NCBI GenBank assembly: GCA_036939975.1
Contig: JALLPB010000816.1
Coordinates: 1-12,736, forward strand
Reading direction: 5' to 3'
DNA: 12,736 nt
Origin: Cyclostephanos tholiformis
Taxonomy: Eukaryota; Bacillariophyta; Thalassiosirophyceae; Thalassiosirales; Thalassiosiraceae
Each line of letters starts with the position of its first letter. The first letter of the stretch is position 1. Position numbers and translations under genes: made by a program. This document shows positions 1-9,358 of the stretch, in pieces. The notes under the pieces are model-generated. The model was given only the letters and a program-made list of their open reading frames with translations, was not told the origin of the DNA and did not search any database.

Positions 1-77
1 ATCATCCATCATCCATCATCCATCATCCATCATCCATCATCCATCATCCATCATCTATCGTCCATCGTCCATCGTCC
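1..77. repeat. Heptamer tandem repeat (ATCATCC)n
   Basis: Eleven consecutive 7-base units are readable. Seven are perfect ATCATCC (1-49), one is ATCATCT (50-56) and three are the variant ATCGTCC (57-77). The array starts at the window edge, so its true length is unknown. The variants lie together at the inner end, as expected if a point change arose once and then spread by local duplication. It is a microsatellite or minisatellite. It does not match the usual TTAGGG-type telomere unit. Confidence 0.95.
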
Positions 78-236
78 GACATCCGATTTCAAAAATGTAT
101 CAATATTGAGTGGTGTGTGTGTGCACTTCATGTGTGTGTGAGCGCCTTTTTTTGCACATGAATTATTTCATGTTGTGTTGTCTTTTTTACTGTTGGTGGT
201 CTCAAGTCACATTTTTCTTGTTTCGTGCTTTGGCAG

Positions 237-386
237 GATGTTCCTTATGTCGGATTACTTGTGAAATTATTGGATTCCGACATAGCAAATTTACGGGGTG
301 AAAAATTGACCCTCGTCAATTTTGTATTTGGGGGAATGCCAAAGACAGACACGTTTGAATTTTTTAAGGAGTCGGTTGAAATGTGA
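237..386 (+). CDS. Candidate 3'-terminal exon of an unrecognised upstream gene
   Basis: A pyrimidine-rich stretch ending in TTTGGCAG (about 211-236) looks like a 3' splice site. From 237 the frame reads 49 residues, beginning DVPYVGLLVKLLDSD and ending FEFFKESVEM, then stops at TGA 384-386. The composition is protein-like: alternating charged and hydrophobic residues, and a core GEKLTLVNFVFGG. I do not recognise the family. The upstream stretch 87-236 (GT-rich, AT-rich) would be intron, and earlier exons would lie outside the window. The stop is only 108 bases before the chitin synthase ATG, which fits a compact genome. No homology search was possible, so this rests on the acceptor signal and the look of the translation. 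Confidence 0.45.
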   Translation, partial: DVPYVGLLVKLLDSDIANLRGEKLTLVNFVFGGMPKTDTFEFFKESVEM

Positions 387-494
387 GGAGAGAGGCATAA
401 AAAATTTGGGACCGGCACCGACAAAGACCACGGCAAATTCACGATCCGGGGAAAGGGCAGGGCCACTCGTAAACGACGTGACAATAAATTGCCC
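387..494 (+). promoter_or_regulatory. Short spacer upstream of the chitin synthase
   Basis: These 108 bases lie between the candidate exon stop and the chitin synthase ATG. They would hold the 3' UTR of one gene and the promoter and 5' UTR of the next. I see no recognisable promoter element. If the 237-386 exon is wrong, the promoter region is larger and would include that stretch. Confidence 0.3.
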
Positions 495-3400
495 ATGGCT
501 CATAAATTCGTCATCACCGATGACGATACGGAAGCCGACGCCTGCCCCTGTCCGCTCCTGCCCACCTCAACCGCACGGGTGAGGATGGACCCACCGACGG
601 ACCCTCCCACGGCGAGCGCCAATAGGAAGACTACCGCGATCGATCCATCGGTCAAATTCCCCATCAACGCCTCCTCCGCCAAGTCTACCATCAACACCAT
701 ATCAGGCAACAACATGGACGAGCAAACTGCAGCCAGGCTGTACGAACGGTCGATGCAGGGGAAGGGCACCTACGACATTATTTCCGTGAATTCCGAGGAG
801 TTCGTATTCGACGACACATCCCAGGCCGAAGATGACGCCTTCCCGGATGTGCATGTTCCCCCGACCTCCTTCGAAAGAGTCACGAGCGACTATGCCTCGA
901 GCGCCTATACCTCCTCCACCGTGCAAGCGAGCAATCTCAGCCCCGCCATCACCTCCCCCACCAATATGATGGGGATGCCGATGCAGCGGGATAGGACATA
1001 CACGGACGAGTCCGCCGCGACCGCGAGCTCCTCGGGGTCGGTGAGCAAGAAGACGCTCGTGAAGCTCATGCGCGAGCAGGTCGATTTGGTCCGACGCCTC
1101 ACGAATGCCCAATTGTCGCAGAAGCAAGAGTTGGAGCGTGTCAAGGAGGAGAAGAGGGTGCTCGAGGAGCAGCAGCAGCAGCAGCAGCAGCAACAGCAGA
1201 TGCAACAACAGCGGTTGCAACAGCAGAAGCAACAGCAACCGCCGATGCAGCAGCAGGCGAGGGTGCAGCCTTACGCGATGCCCCATCTCTTTCCCGCCAC
1301 TCGTCCGCCCGCGAGAACCAGGGCGGATACCTGCGACAGCGAGAGCGATTCGCGAAGCTTGAGCTCGCGCAGTTTCTTCAAGCGCTCGCCTATGCAGCAC
1401 CCCCGTCGTCATCCGGACTCCAAATATTTTAAGAACAACAACAACGGGTACGACGAGAACACCATCGACAATGGCAATCCGAGCGTGGCGTCGACCATCA
1501 TGCCTAGGTCCATTTTCGTCGACAAAAAGGACGTGCAAAATAAGAAGACCAGGTCGTCCGTTCCATCTCATCCGGCATACACTGGTCCGGGTGCTTGCGC
1601 GGGATATTCCAAGGACAGGATCGAGATCACTCACATACCCGAGCGCAACGTAGTCAGGGAGGAGGAGGGTAGCTGCACCTCGTCGATGTGGTGGGGATTC
1701 TCCCGTCTATGCACATTGTTGATACCTGATTTTTGCCTCTTCTGGATTGGAAGCGGGGTCAAGATCACCAAAAATATGTCCCGCGAGGCGAAAGAGGAGG
1801 CTTTGACGTTGAGGAAAGAGGCGAGGCAGGCATGGAGGGAGAAAGTTGCGATTTTCATCATCATGATGTCGTTCTGCGCCGCCTTCATCGGGGTAAGCGG
1901 CGTGATACCCATGTTTTTGTGCAGGGAGACGACCATCTTTACCTTGGTGAGTAATATATGCGGGTGACTCTAGATTATGCCACTTCCCCCGAACCCGAAT
2001 TGGGAGTGCAATCTCCTCACACTTCATCAATATCTAACTTGGCACGATAATGACCAGGACGAGATCCAAGCCAGGGATAAAACCGAAGACTGGACCGTAA
2101 TATTTGGCACAATTTACGACGTCGAGAACTACGCAAACGTCCATCCTGGGGGCCCCGCCGCCATCAGAGATTACGTCGGTATGGATGCGTCCAAGATGTT
2201 CCCCCGCCGCCCTTCCGCCGAGATCCCCCAAAGATGTCTCAACCTCGAGAAGGAAGTCAAGAGCGGAATCGAGTGTGAAAGCTTCGATGAGGTCGATCAA
2301 CTCGTGAACTTGCAATGTCACACCAACGTCGTTGGATTCAGTGGCGTCGACAAGTACATGGGTGGTTATGAGAGGGGAGTGTTGGCGCATCGCCGTTCGA
2401 ACCTAAAGAACGATGTCGACACCCAGTGGATCCAGATTTACGACCGTATCTACAATGTTACCAATTATATCAACTCTTTTAAGGACTCCGAAACAGGGGA
2501 GATTGATGAGGATAGCGAATATGCATTCCTCCACGATGATTTGAATAAAATGATCGTTAACACGCTTGGAGAGGATGCCACGTCGGTATACGAGGCATTG
2601 TATGATGATGACGTGGCGTTGTCTTGTCTTGATGACCTCTTCTACATAGGGGTTTTGGACGAAAGCCCGAACATGTGAGTTGCGTTGCACCCCTTAAGAC
2701 AATTGATTCTTCCTCTCTGATTATTCATCATATCCGACCCACAACTTTGACATTGCATTTCCGTCATGTGATGCCATAGTTACTGCCAAATACTTGGCTA
2801 TGTCATGTATGCGATCATGATTATAATTTCCGCCGTGCTGGCTATCCAGTGCCTCTGCTCACTCATTTACCTTGTGCGGTGGAAACGGACAATCAAGAGG
2901 GATGATACCCGGAGCAAAATGATCATCATGGTGCCATGTTACAACGAAGGAGACAAGGAGCTTCGGAAGACTATTGACAGGTGAGTTTGACGAAATGCTT
3001 TGTGGTTTATTTGAAACTGACCATTCTACTCACATGATTAACGTTGTGCAATTAGTGTCATGGACACGTCGTACCCCGACGACAACAAAGTTCTACTCGT
3101 TATTGCGGATGGTAATATAACCGGCAAGGGCGAGAGATGTTCAACGCCCGAAACCCTTGCGAAGATCCTTGGATATAAAATGAATCCGAATGACAGGGTT
3201 TACAAGTGCACGAGCATTGGCGAGCTTACTGAAAATCAAGCCAAGGTACAATATGGTACGTGTGGCCAAGCTCAGGCTTTGTGATGTCTTTATTGCACTA
3301 TGCTCATTCAATCATATATCTGTTTTCATTTTAAAGGGATTTACAAAGACGCGGGAAAGGAGTTGAAGTATATGGTAATAGGTAAGATGATCATACGCCA

Positions 3401-4994
3401 CCGAGCTGGGCATATTATATTCTGATTTTTTTCTTCAGCGACAAATGTTATTGATTATCCATCCTGACAATTCATCTATATTCTGAATGATATTCATATT
3501 TTTAGTGAAATGTGGTTTGCCAAGTGAGAAAGGTAGCCCCCGCGCAGGAAATCGCGGAAAGCGTGATTCTCAGCTACTTTTCTCTGGTTTGCTGAATAGA
3601 TTTCACCACGGCAGGGAATTGAACGATCTGGACAAGGCCATCAAGAACGCCCTTGATCACTTGCAGCTCCCCCTCGACGAGGTTCGTTTTCTAATGGCAA
3701 TCGATGCGGATACTCGCATTGATCGCGAGTCTCTCTCGCACATGACCTATAGCATGAACAAGAACGATCAAATCCTCGCCCTGTGTGGCGAAACAAAGGT
3801 CGACAACAAGGCGCAAAGTTGGGTGACAATGATTCAAGTGTTCGAGTACTACACAAACCATCACATGAAGAAGGCGTTTGAATCAGCGTTCGGGTGTGTC
3901 ACATGTCTCCCCGGTTGCTTCACCAGTGAGTTTGCCTTTAAATGTTTACATATATATATATTCCAGTACTTCAGATCAACCCACAAACGATGTATTTTGA
4001 CATTGACAAATCTTTTCTAGTGTATCGCCTCTTCAGTGATGATGGTCGTCCACTTTTATCATGCGATGATGTCTACCAGCGATACGCAACCAACAATGTC
4101 AAGACGCTACACGAAAAGAATCTCTACCACCTCGGGGAAGATCGCATGTTGACAACGCTCCTTCTACGCTACTTCCCTGATATGCGGCTCAGTTTTGTCC
4201 CTGAGGCCTATTGTTACACAATCGTCCCTCATACATTTTCGGTGCTTCTTAGCCAGCGCCGAAGATGGATTAATTCAACATTCCACAATATGTTGGAATT
4301 AATTCGAGTTAATACCATGTGTGGTGTATGCTGCCTTTCGATGAAAAGCATTGTCATCTTGGACATGGTAGCCACCTTGATACTCCCAGCTAGTCTCATT
4401 TATGTTGGCTACATCGTGTACATCACCGTCTGGATGGGCGAGCCTCTCTCACTCCTTATTATTGTTATGTGGGGCATCGTAATTGGTGTTCAGGTGGTTG
4501 TCTTCTTATTGAGATCGCGCTGGGATTACTGGTGGTGGTTCCTTGTCTTTGTATTCGCTGGGGTGCCTGTATTCTATTTCGTTCTGCCGCTGTATTCATT
4601 TTGGCACATGGACGACTTCTCTTGGGGAACAACCCGACAAGTTTCTGCCCCCCCTGCTTCAGCTGTCAAACCTGCGGCAAGTGGTGACACCTTACCCGAT
4701 AGGGACTCTCCTGAACAAGCCGCGAATCGTAAAACAGCTCCGGTCAATCCACCAAAATCATCAATTCAAAACAGACGTCAAGAACACCCCGGTCCGGTTG
4801 ATGTTGATTTTGTTGGAAAATTGAATCTGAAGCCGAAGCTTCATGCTCCTGCGACGACAACTGTCGATAGAATTTCTGGTGATGATGTTTCGTATGAAAT
4901 AACAGTCGAAGGCCAAACAGCATATCGTTCAGATAAGTATAGAGATGCTGAGGAAGCTAAGAGAGTACGCCGATTGAGAAGAGCTGAATGCTAG
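495..4994 (+). CDS. CHS: Chitin synthase with polyQ/coiled-coil N-terminus and cytochrome b5-like region
   Basis: Processive family 2 glycosyltransferase that polymerises UDP-GlcNAc into chitin at a membrane. My exon model is 495-1946, 1974-2674, 2780-2980, 3056-3255, 3337-3381, 3506-3925 and 4021-4994. Every junction has GT-AG ends and keeps frame, giving about 1,330 residues. A start before the ATG at 495 would need TTG, so 495 is chosen. In order: coiled coil (about 183-225), ten-Gln tract (226-235) within a Q-rich stretch, two membrane segments (about 399-418 and 451-476) flanking AWREKVA, a cytochrome b5-like unit with HPGG (about 541-544), a second related unit (QIYDRIYNVTNYI), a membrane segment (723-750), then the catalytic core. 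Core motifs are VPCYNEGD (769-776), GKRDSQ (884-889), DAD (933-935), GETKVDNKAQSW, LGED (1044-1047) and QRRRW (1085-1089), followed by several membrane segments and WHMDDFSWG. All catalytic signatures are intact. The order resembles fungal division 2 (class IV/V/VII) enzymes without a myosin head. The tail from about 1215 is polar and probably disordered. Confidence 0.93.
1947..1973 (+). other. CHS: Chitin synthase intron 1, boundaries ambiguous
   Basis: The exon 1 frame hits a stop at 1965-1967, so splicing is needed to reach the cytochrome b5-like exon. The best donor is GTGAGT at 1947. The first AG is at 1972-1973, giving a 27-base intron, which is unusually short. In-frame alternatives are acceptors after 2006 (60 bases) or 2057 (111 bases), or the earlier donor GTAAGC at 1893 with acceptor 1973 (81 bases, which removes 18 residues of the second membrane region). 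All four combinations join in phase 0, so reading frame cannot decide between them. Confidence 0.55.
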
Positions 4995-6015
4995 ATGATC
5001 TTCGGTGACTATGTCTTCCAACTTCACAAATCAAAATTCACTGGGCCCAGACGTACCTGCACTTTTTGACCGTCCAAGTACACGACAAAGCGAAGCGATG
5101 ACGCAACCTTGGAGAACTGATGGTTGTTATGTTTTTAGGTAAAAAATATTTAATATTAGAACAGCATTTAATGTAACAATGATCGAATGCCCCTGCATTA
5201 ATACTCATTGTGCAGGATTAGAAAAATAGTCCACGCGATGCCTAACATGGGTTTATTTTCAGGAAAAGCTCATTTTTGCGAGTGGAGGCGTGAAGGTATG
5301 CGGGCTTGGCACGGCACAAAAATGTCACATCAGTGTTGGGTGCGAAGGTCCCCACAGGCAGCGTGCATTATATGTGGCTTTCGGCTTTATTTTTGGCAAC
5401 TAAATTGATATTTTGCGCTTGCTCTTATTTTGACTAGGTACGATAGGCATTTCTGCAAAATGTAGCTTCTCCTTTTGAACGCAGGTATGGGTGGTAAAGA
5501 GAACTCATATTTCATTGAATTCTCTGAAATTTCGCAGGTGCAGAAAAAAATGGCAATTATGGAGCAATGGCAATTACATGAGAATAATCCGAAATTGCGT
5601 GGAACTGAGATATTCAAAGTCAAGTGACCAAGCGACTTCCGTGTGCTATGGTTAGCCTTTGGGTGTGAGACGGAATAAAGCATGTTGTTGACGTTGACAA
5701 GTGGATTTATGGGGCGGCACAATAAGACCATCTAGGGAAAAACGTGCTGCGAATAATGGGCGGCACAAAAGGATCATCTTGGGCGTGCGGCGGCAATAAA
5801 GGATCCTCTTTCTGGCTGGATTACTTTACGTACTACAACACTTCTCGGAAATACGCTGCGAGACATTCCCATTCAAGTATGCTGCGCGTACACTTGAAAG
5901 TTGGGAATTCCCCCCAGGGGAGCGAGGGCGTTTCTAATACTGCCGGGAAGACTGGTTCGAGGTCGTTCATGCTCTCGCTCGTAAGAAGAAGGAAACGATT
6001 CGATCGCCCACACAT
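4995..6015. other. Convergent intergenic spacer, no convincing gene
   Basis: About 1 kb lies between the stops of the chitin synthase and the minus-strand cysteine-rich gene. It is AT-richer than the flanking genes. An AT-rich stretch at about 5146-5165 follows the chitin synthase and could be part of its 3' end. AATAAA strings at about 5674 and 5794 are too far from the stop to assign. The 11-mer AATGGCAATTA occurs twice (5549-5559 and 5566-5576). Open frames here (5208-5408 +, 5387-5731 -, 5744-6019 +) have translations with no recognisable features. The three-copy repeat at 5713-5809 is listed separately. Confidence 0.6.
5713..5809. repeat. Three degenerate copies of a GGCGGC-A-rich 21-mer
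   Basis: Three related 19-21 base units begin at 5713 (GGCGGCACAATAAGACCATC), 5759 (GGCGGCACAAAAGGATCATC) and 5789 (GGCGGCAATAAAGGATCCTC). Start-to-start spacing is 46 and then 30 bases. All share the GGCGGC head, an A-rich middle and an ATC/TCCTCT-like tail. A shorter shared motif, TGCTGCG or CGCTGCGA, recurs in and after the array (about 5744, 5855 and 5880). It could be a decayed mobile-element end, a repeated protein-binding site, or simple local duplication. Confidence 0.6.
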
Positions 6016-7350
6016 TTAAGCCATGGTCCCCCCACGCCCAACGGGCGCCAACGTCCTCTTTCGTACGTACTTATTCAACCGCTGACGTAGAAATGCCGCG
6101 TAAACAACGAAACCGACGGTGCCAATTACAAGGACAGTAAGGGAGAATCTCTGCCTCCCCGTGACCCGGACGGTATCGATCTTAGTCCCGCCAACGATGA
6201 CGATTGGTTTGGTCGTCTTTACGATTGTCTCGCCCGTCATCTTGTCGTAGGGGCCGGAATCGATGTTGGCGATATACTCGCACACGGTATCCTCGTTCGC
6301 GACCTGCACATGGTAATAATCGGATTGAGAACTAATGCCCGACGCGAACGCGTGCGGCTTTTCGCACTTGCCCGCCGCCTCGTACAGATTCTTGCACACC
6401 TTCGACGTTTTCGACTCGGCGTAGTTTCCATCACCATCGTCGTCATCTTTGTCTCTGCTAGCGCAGGACGCAACGCAGCTGTCGGTCGCGAACGTCTGCT
6501 TCATACGATAGTAGCTTAGATTGACACTGTGCCCGTGCTTTTTTACGTACATTTCCGGCGCTGCGTCGGGGTCGAGATTCTCGCAGCGCATGTCGGTGAA
6601 CAGCCCCACCTTGATACGTGCGCCTGACTTGTCGCACATCGCCCCCGCGAAGTAAACGAGGCCGGTTTTGGGATTCCTGTACACCCTCTTGCAGCGATGG
6701 TACTCGGCGGCATCGACGTATCCGTGTTCCTCCATGTTCTTTACGTTCTTACAATGAGAGTAGCACGTGTCGCAGTCGACGGCGGTCGTCGCGCGACGAC
6801 GACTACGACGACGTCGATTGCGCCTTTCGTCGGCATCCTTCGTGGCGGCGCATGACTGACACGCCTCGCAGTAGGCGTTCTGCTCTTCCTTCTTGTGCTG
6901 GAGCATAATCTCAAGGTAGGTATCCATGTCGACGATGAACTCCCCGTAATTGGAATTGCAGCCACCGCTCGAGCACGTGCCGCCGCCGTTATCGGGACAA
7001 AGGCGGAACATGACGAGCTTTTGAGTTTCGAACACCGTCCGATCGTTGTGTTCTTCGTCGTAATGCTTGATGTTTATGCACTTTTCGAATTTGATCGAGT
7101 ACGACGACAGGTCGATTTCTTTACCGTCCCCGAGGCGTCGTCGAGGCTGCGAATCGAAAGTGGGACGGGCCGCGGCCATCAGGTTGCCGAGGTACGACGC
7201 GTAGGGCGAGTCAGGAGTTTTCCACTTCATCATGGTCGCGAGTGGATAACTGCCGTCGTTATTCGAGGGCGAGTCAGCATCGACTGAGTGAAGGATTCCG
7301 GACGAGGACAATGAGAGTGCGATGGGGGCCATGAAGGAGAGAAACCTCAT
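6016..7350 (-). CDS. Cysteine-rich type I membrane protein, stramenopile-type, function unknown
   Basis: An uninterrupted 444-residue reading frame. The first 20 or so residues (MRFLSFMAPIALSLSSSG) form a signal peptide; a second Met at 7 is an alternative start. A basic RRRL at 70-73 precedes the conserved part and resembles the RXL processing sites of diatom cell-wall proteins. The lumenal or extracellular part has about 18 cysteines, including CxxCxxC (161-167), CxxCxxxC (193-200) and CxxxC (292-296). It has one N-glycosylation sequon (N277-L-S), an acidic run (301-307) and an Arg-rich block (176-186). One membrane segment (about 402-421) is followed by a basic 23-residue tail. The core blocks KCINIKHYDEE, FRLCPDN and NYGEFIVDMDTYLE recall, from memory, a protein family common in diatoms and other stramenopiles, with no known function that I can name. 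It runs convergent to the chitin synthase. A role in wall or silica-vesicle membranes is only a possibility. Confidence 0.85.
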   Translation of the reverse strand: MRFLSFMAPIALSLSSSGILHSVDADSPSNNDGSYPLATMMKWKTPDSPYASYLGNLMAAARPTFDSQPRRRLGDGKEIDLSSYSIKFEKCINIKHYDEEHNDRTVFETQKLVMFRLCPDNGGGTCSSGGCNSNYGEFIVDMDTYLEIMLQHKKEEQNAYCEACQSCAATKDADERRNRRRRSRRRATTAVDCDTCYSHCKNVKNMEEHGYVDAAEYHRCKRVYRNPKTGLVYFAGAMCDKSGARIKVGLFTDMRCENLDPDAAPEMYVKKHGHSVNLSYYRMKQTFATDSCVASCASRDKDDDDGDGNYAESKTSKVCKNLYEAAGKCEKPHAFASGISSQSDYYHVQVANEDTVCEYIANIDSGPYDKMTGETIVKTTKPIVIVGGTKIDTVRVTGRQRFSLTVLVIGTVGFVVYAAFLRQRLNKYVRKRTLAPVGRGGTMA

Positions 7351-7581
7351 TCTCGATTCCAGCGGCGACTTTATTTCTTTTGTCTAATCGTTGCTATCGA
7401 CTTTGGTTATCTTTTGTAAGAGGCGCGGTTGGGGGGATTGTGGATTTACGTGTCGTTGGTATCTTAGAGTGTGCGGGCGGGGGGTGATTTGGGGATCTCC
7501 GGCCGTTATATTTCAGTCTCACGGCGGGGAGTACTTATCGTACACCCTCCTCGGTCAGTCCTTCCTACAAGGAAAGTCATC
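7351..7581 (-). promoter_or_regulatory. Spacer between the WDR83-like gene and the cysteine-rich gene
   Basis: These 231 bases separate two minus-strand genes in tandem. They must hold the 3' UTR of the WD40 gene and the promoter and 5' UTR of the cysteine-rich gene. The stretch just upstream of the ATG is purine-rich on the minus strand. I see no clear regulatory motif. Confidence 0.35.
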
Positions 7582-9358
7582 TCAGCCATCGATACAGCAA
7601 TCGCGACGCTCCCTACTGGCCCAGACCAATGCGGTTCCATCGTAACTCGACGATAGTATCAACCACGGCCTGGACATCTGCGGACACGCCGCCACCGAGC
7701 ACGTCGGTCCCGTGTGCCCACGCAACGTCCTCGCACTCGACCTCGCCATCGCGGCGGCCGATGATTTCGCTCGTCGTCCCGTGGTGCCGATGCCGCATTC
7801 GCCATCGTAATCGTCTTTTGTCCTCTTCCATCGATGCGAATCGTCGTGGTGATCGGCGACAGGATACACCGCCACCCCCCCGCATTCCGAACCTGTTATC
7901 ACGCTGGCATCGTTGGACGCGAAAGCGCATTCCACCCTGTAATTCTTGCATTCGTGATGCGAGTGCAGCTTCCCGTACACCCTCTTTCGCGTTCGTCGCT
8001 TACGAGACGATGATCCATCAGTGGTAGCGGCAGCCTTCCCATCGTAATCGCCGTCGTCGGCATTGTCCCACAAACGCACGATTCCATCGAGGCACGATGC
8101 CGCCAACGACATCCCGTCGTTGCTCAAGGAGAAGGACGTGATGGGATGGGATACGTCCTCCGTGACGAGCCTCGCCTTGCGCAGATCGTACGTTCTCATC
8201 TATTTATTTTGTCGTCGTCGTCGTCGTTCCATCGAGAACGCATCGTTATGGTAGGACAGCACGGGCATTACATTCGTCGGGGAAGGGAAAAAGAACGGGG
8301 TCGATGATGTAGTAAAAATTTAGGGTGCGCGTGTGCAAGGATACAATTCGATGACGTCCGAGCAAGGCCAAGGACAGGAATGTCCAACCCAACGTGTGCA
8401 AACTACCTACCCTCCCATCGATGCTCGACGTGACGATGCGCGCCTCGCCCGTGCCTCGAGAGGGTTCGACGCACGATACCGAATCGCTCGCATCGCTCAG
8501 TATCATCAACGGCACGCTGGACCGACTGCGTCCGTCCCACAGCCGCACAGTGCCATCGTACGACGCGCTGGCGTATACCTCCTCCCCCCACCACCCCCCT
8601 CCACCGGCGATGTCGTCCATGATATCGCCGCCGCCGCCGCCGCCGCCGCCGAGGCACGCGACGTGCTCTATCCTAGCGTCGTGTCCCCAGAACTTGCGTA
8701 TCGATTGCGCCGTGACCAGGTCCGTCGTCAATAATGTCATGTGACTCGACGATAGCAGTACCGACGACGACCTATTGGTCGATATGCACCTCACGGGATG
8801 CATGTGACCGTCGGCGTACGTTTGCATCGGCAATCCCGATGGCAGTTCGTCCGGTCCCCGATGTGCACGCGGGGGGGGACGATGGTCGTTCCCGTCCGCG
8901 TCGACGTCGACCCCCCCCGTGGCACGATGGGATAATGACGACGACGATGGACGGGCGGACGACGACGACGACGACGTCCACGCCGGATCCGCGCGGGTGG
9001 GATTCCACAGACGAACCGTCCTGTCGTTACCGCCCGTGATGCAATACTTGCCATCGGCTGGGTGGGAGGGGGGCGGGGGGTTGGGAATATGGATATGAAT
9101 GATGATATGAGAGTTTGACGGAGTTTTTCGTTTTTTGTTTCGTATTCCATCCGAAACACGATCGATCGAATGGGAGGATTCATCATAAATATTATAACAT
9201 CAAAAATTATATATATTCTTTGGTAATAACATCCTATATAATAATTGCCACTCACCTGTGAATCGAACGATGTGAATGGGACCATCCCTATGGCCGCGCA
9301 ATTCGGCCACGGCGACGGACGGTCGATCGTCGTCGAGGTTGTCGTCGTCGTCGTCCAT
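7582..9358 (-). CDS. WDR83: WDR83/MORG1-like WD40 repeat protein
   Basis: Three minus-strand exons: 9358-9256, 9057-8411 and 8199-7582. Introns of 198 and 211 bases have GT-AG ends, and the total of 1,368 bases is in frame for 455 residues. The short first exon starts with an Asp run and then ELRGHRDGPIHIVRF, the first blade, which continues as DGKYCITGGNDRTVRLWNP in exon 2. Other diagnostic pieces are RKFWGHDARIEHVACL, SYDGTVRLWDGRSRS, SSIDGR joined to MRTYDLRKARL, PITSFSLSNDGMSLAAS and LRGHTGPTCSV. These match the blade order of WDR83/MORG1, a scaffold linked to MAP kinase modules and also found with the spliceosome. The human protein is 315 residues. The extra length here is low-complexity insertions: a Ser-rich and acidic segment at about 58-107, eight Gly at 171-178, and a basic or acidic segment in exon 3. 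The intron at 9058-9255 is strikingly AT-rich. Confidence 0.9.

Noticed and set aside
1..77. Heptamer array as a telomere
   Set aside because: ATCATCC and ATCGTCC do not match known telomere units, and coding sequence follows directly.
489..494. TTG start two codons before the chitin synthase ATG
   Set aside because: Nuclear eukaryotic genes normally start at ATG, and the ATG at 495 is two codons downstream in the same frame.
702..1634. 310-residue open frame on the minus strand
   Set aside because: It is antisense to the chitin synthase first exon. Its Leu and Arg runs are the reverse reading of the CAG tract and GC-rich codons.
5387..5731. 114-residue minus-strand open frame in the convergent spacer
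   Set aside because: Its translation has no recognisable motif or membrane pattern, and the region looks like non-coding AT-rich spacer.
5744..6019. 91-residue plus-strand open frame
   Set aside because: It is built on the GGCGGC repeat, runs into the end of the minus-strand gene, and shows no family features.
8333..8744. Open frames of 116-133 residues on the plus strand
   Set aside because: They are antisense shadows of WDR83-like exon 2, with repeated Pro and Ala from the GGC run.
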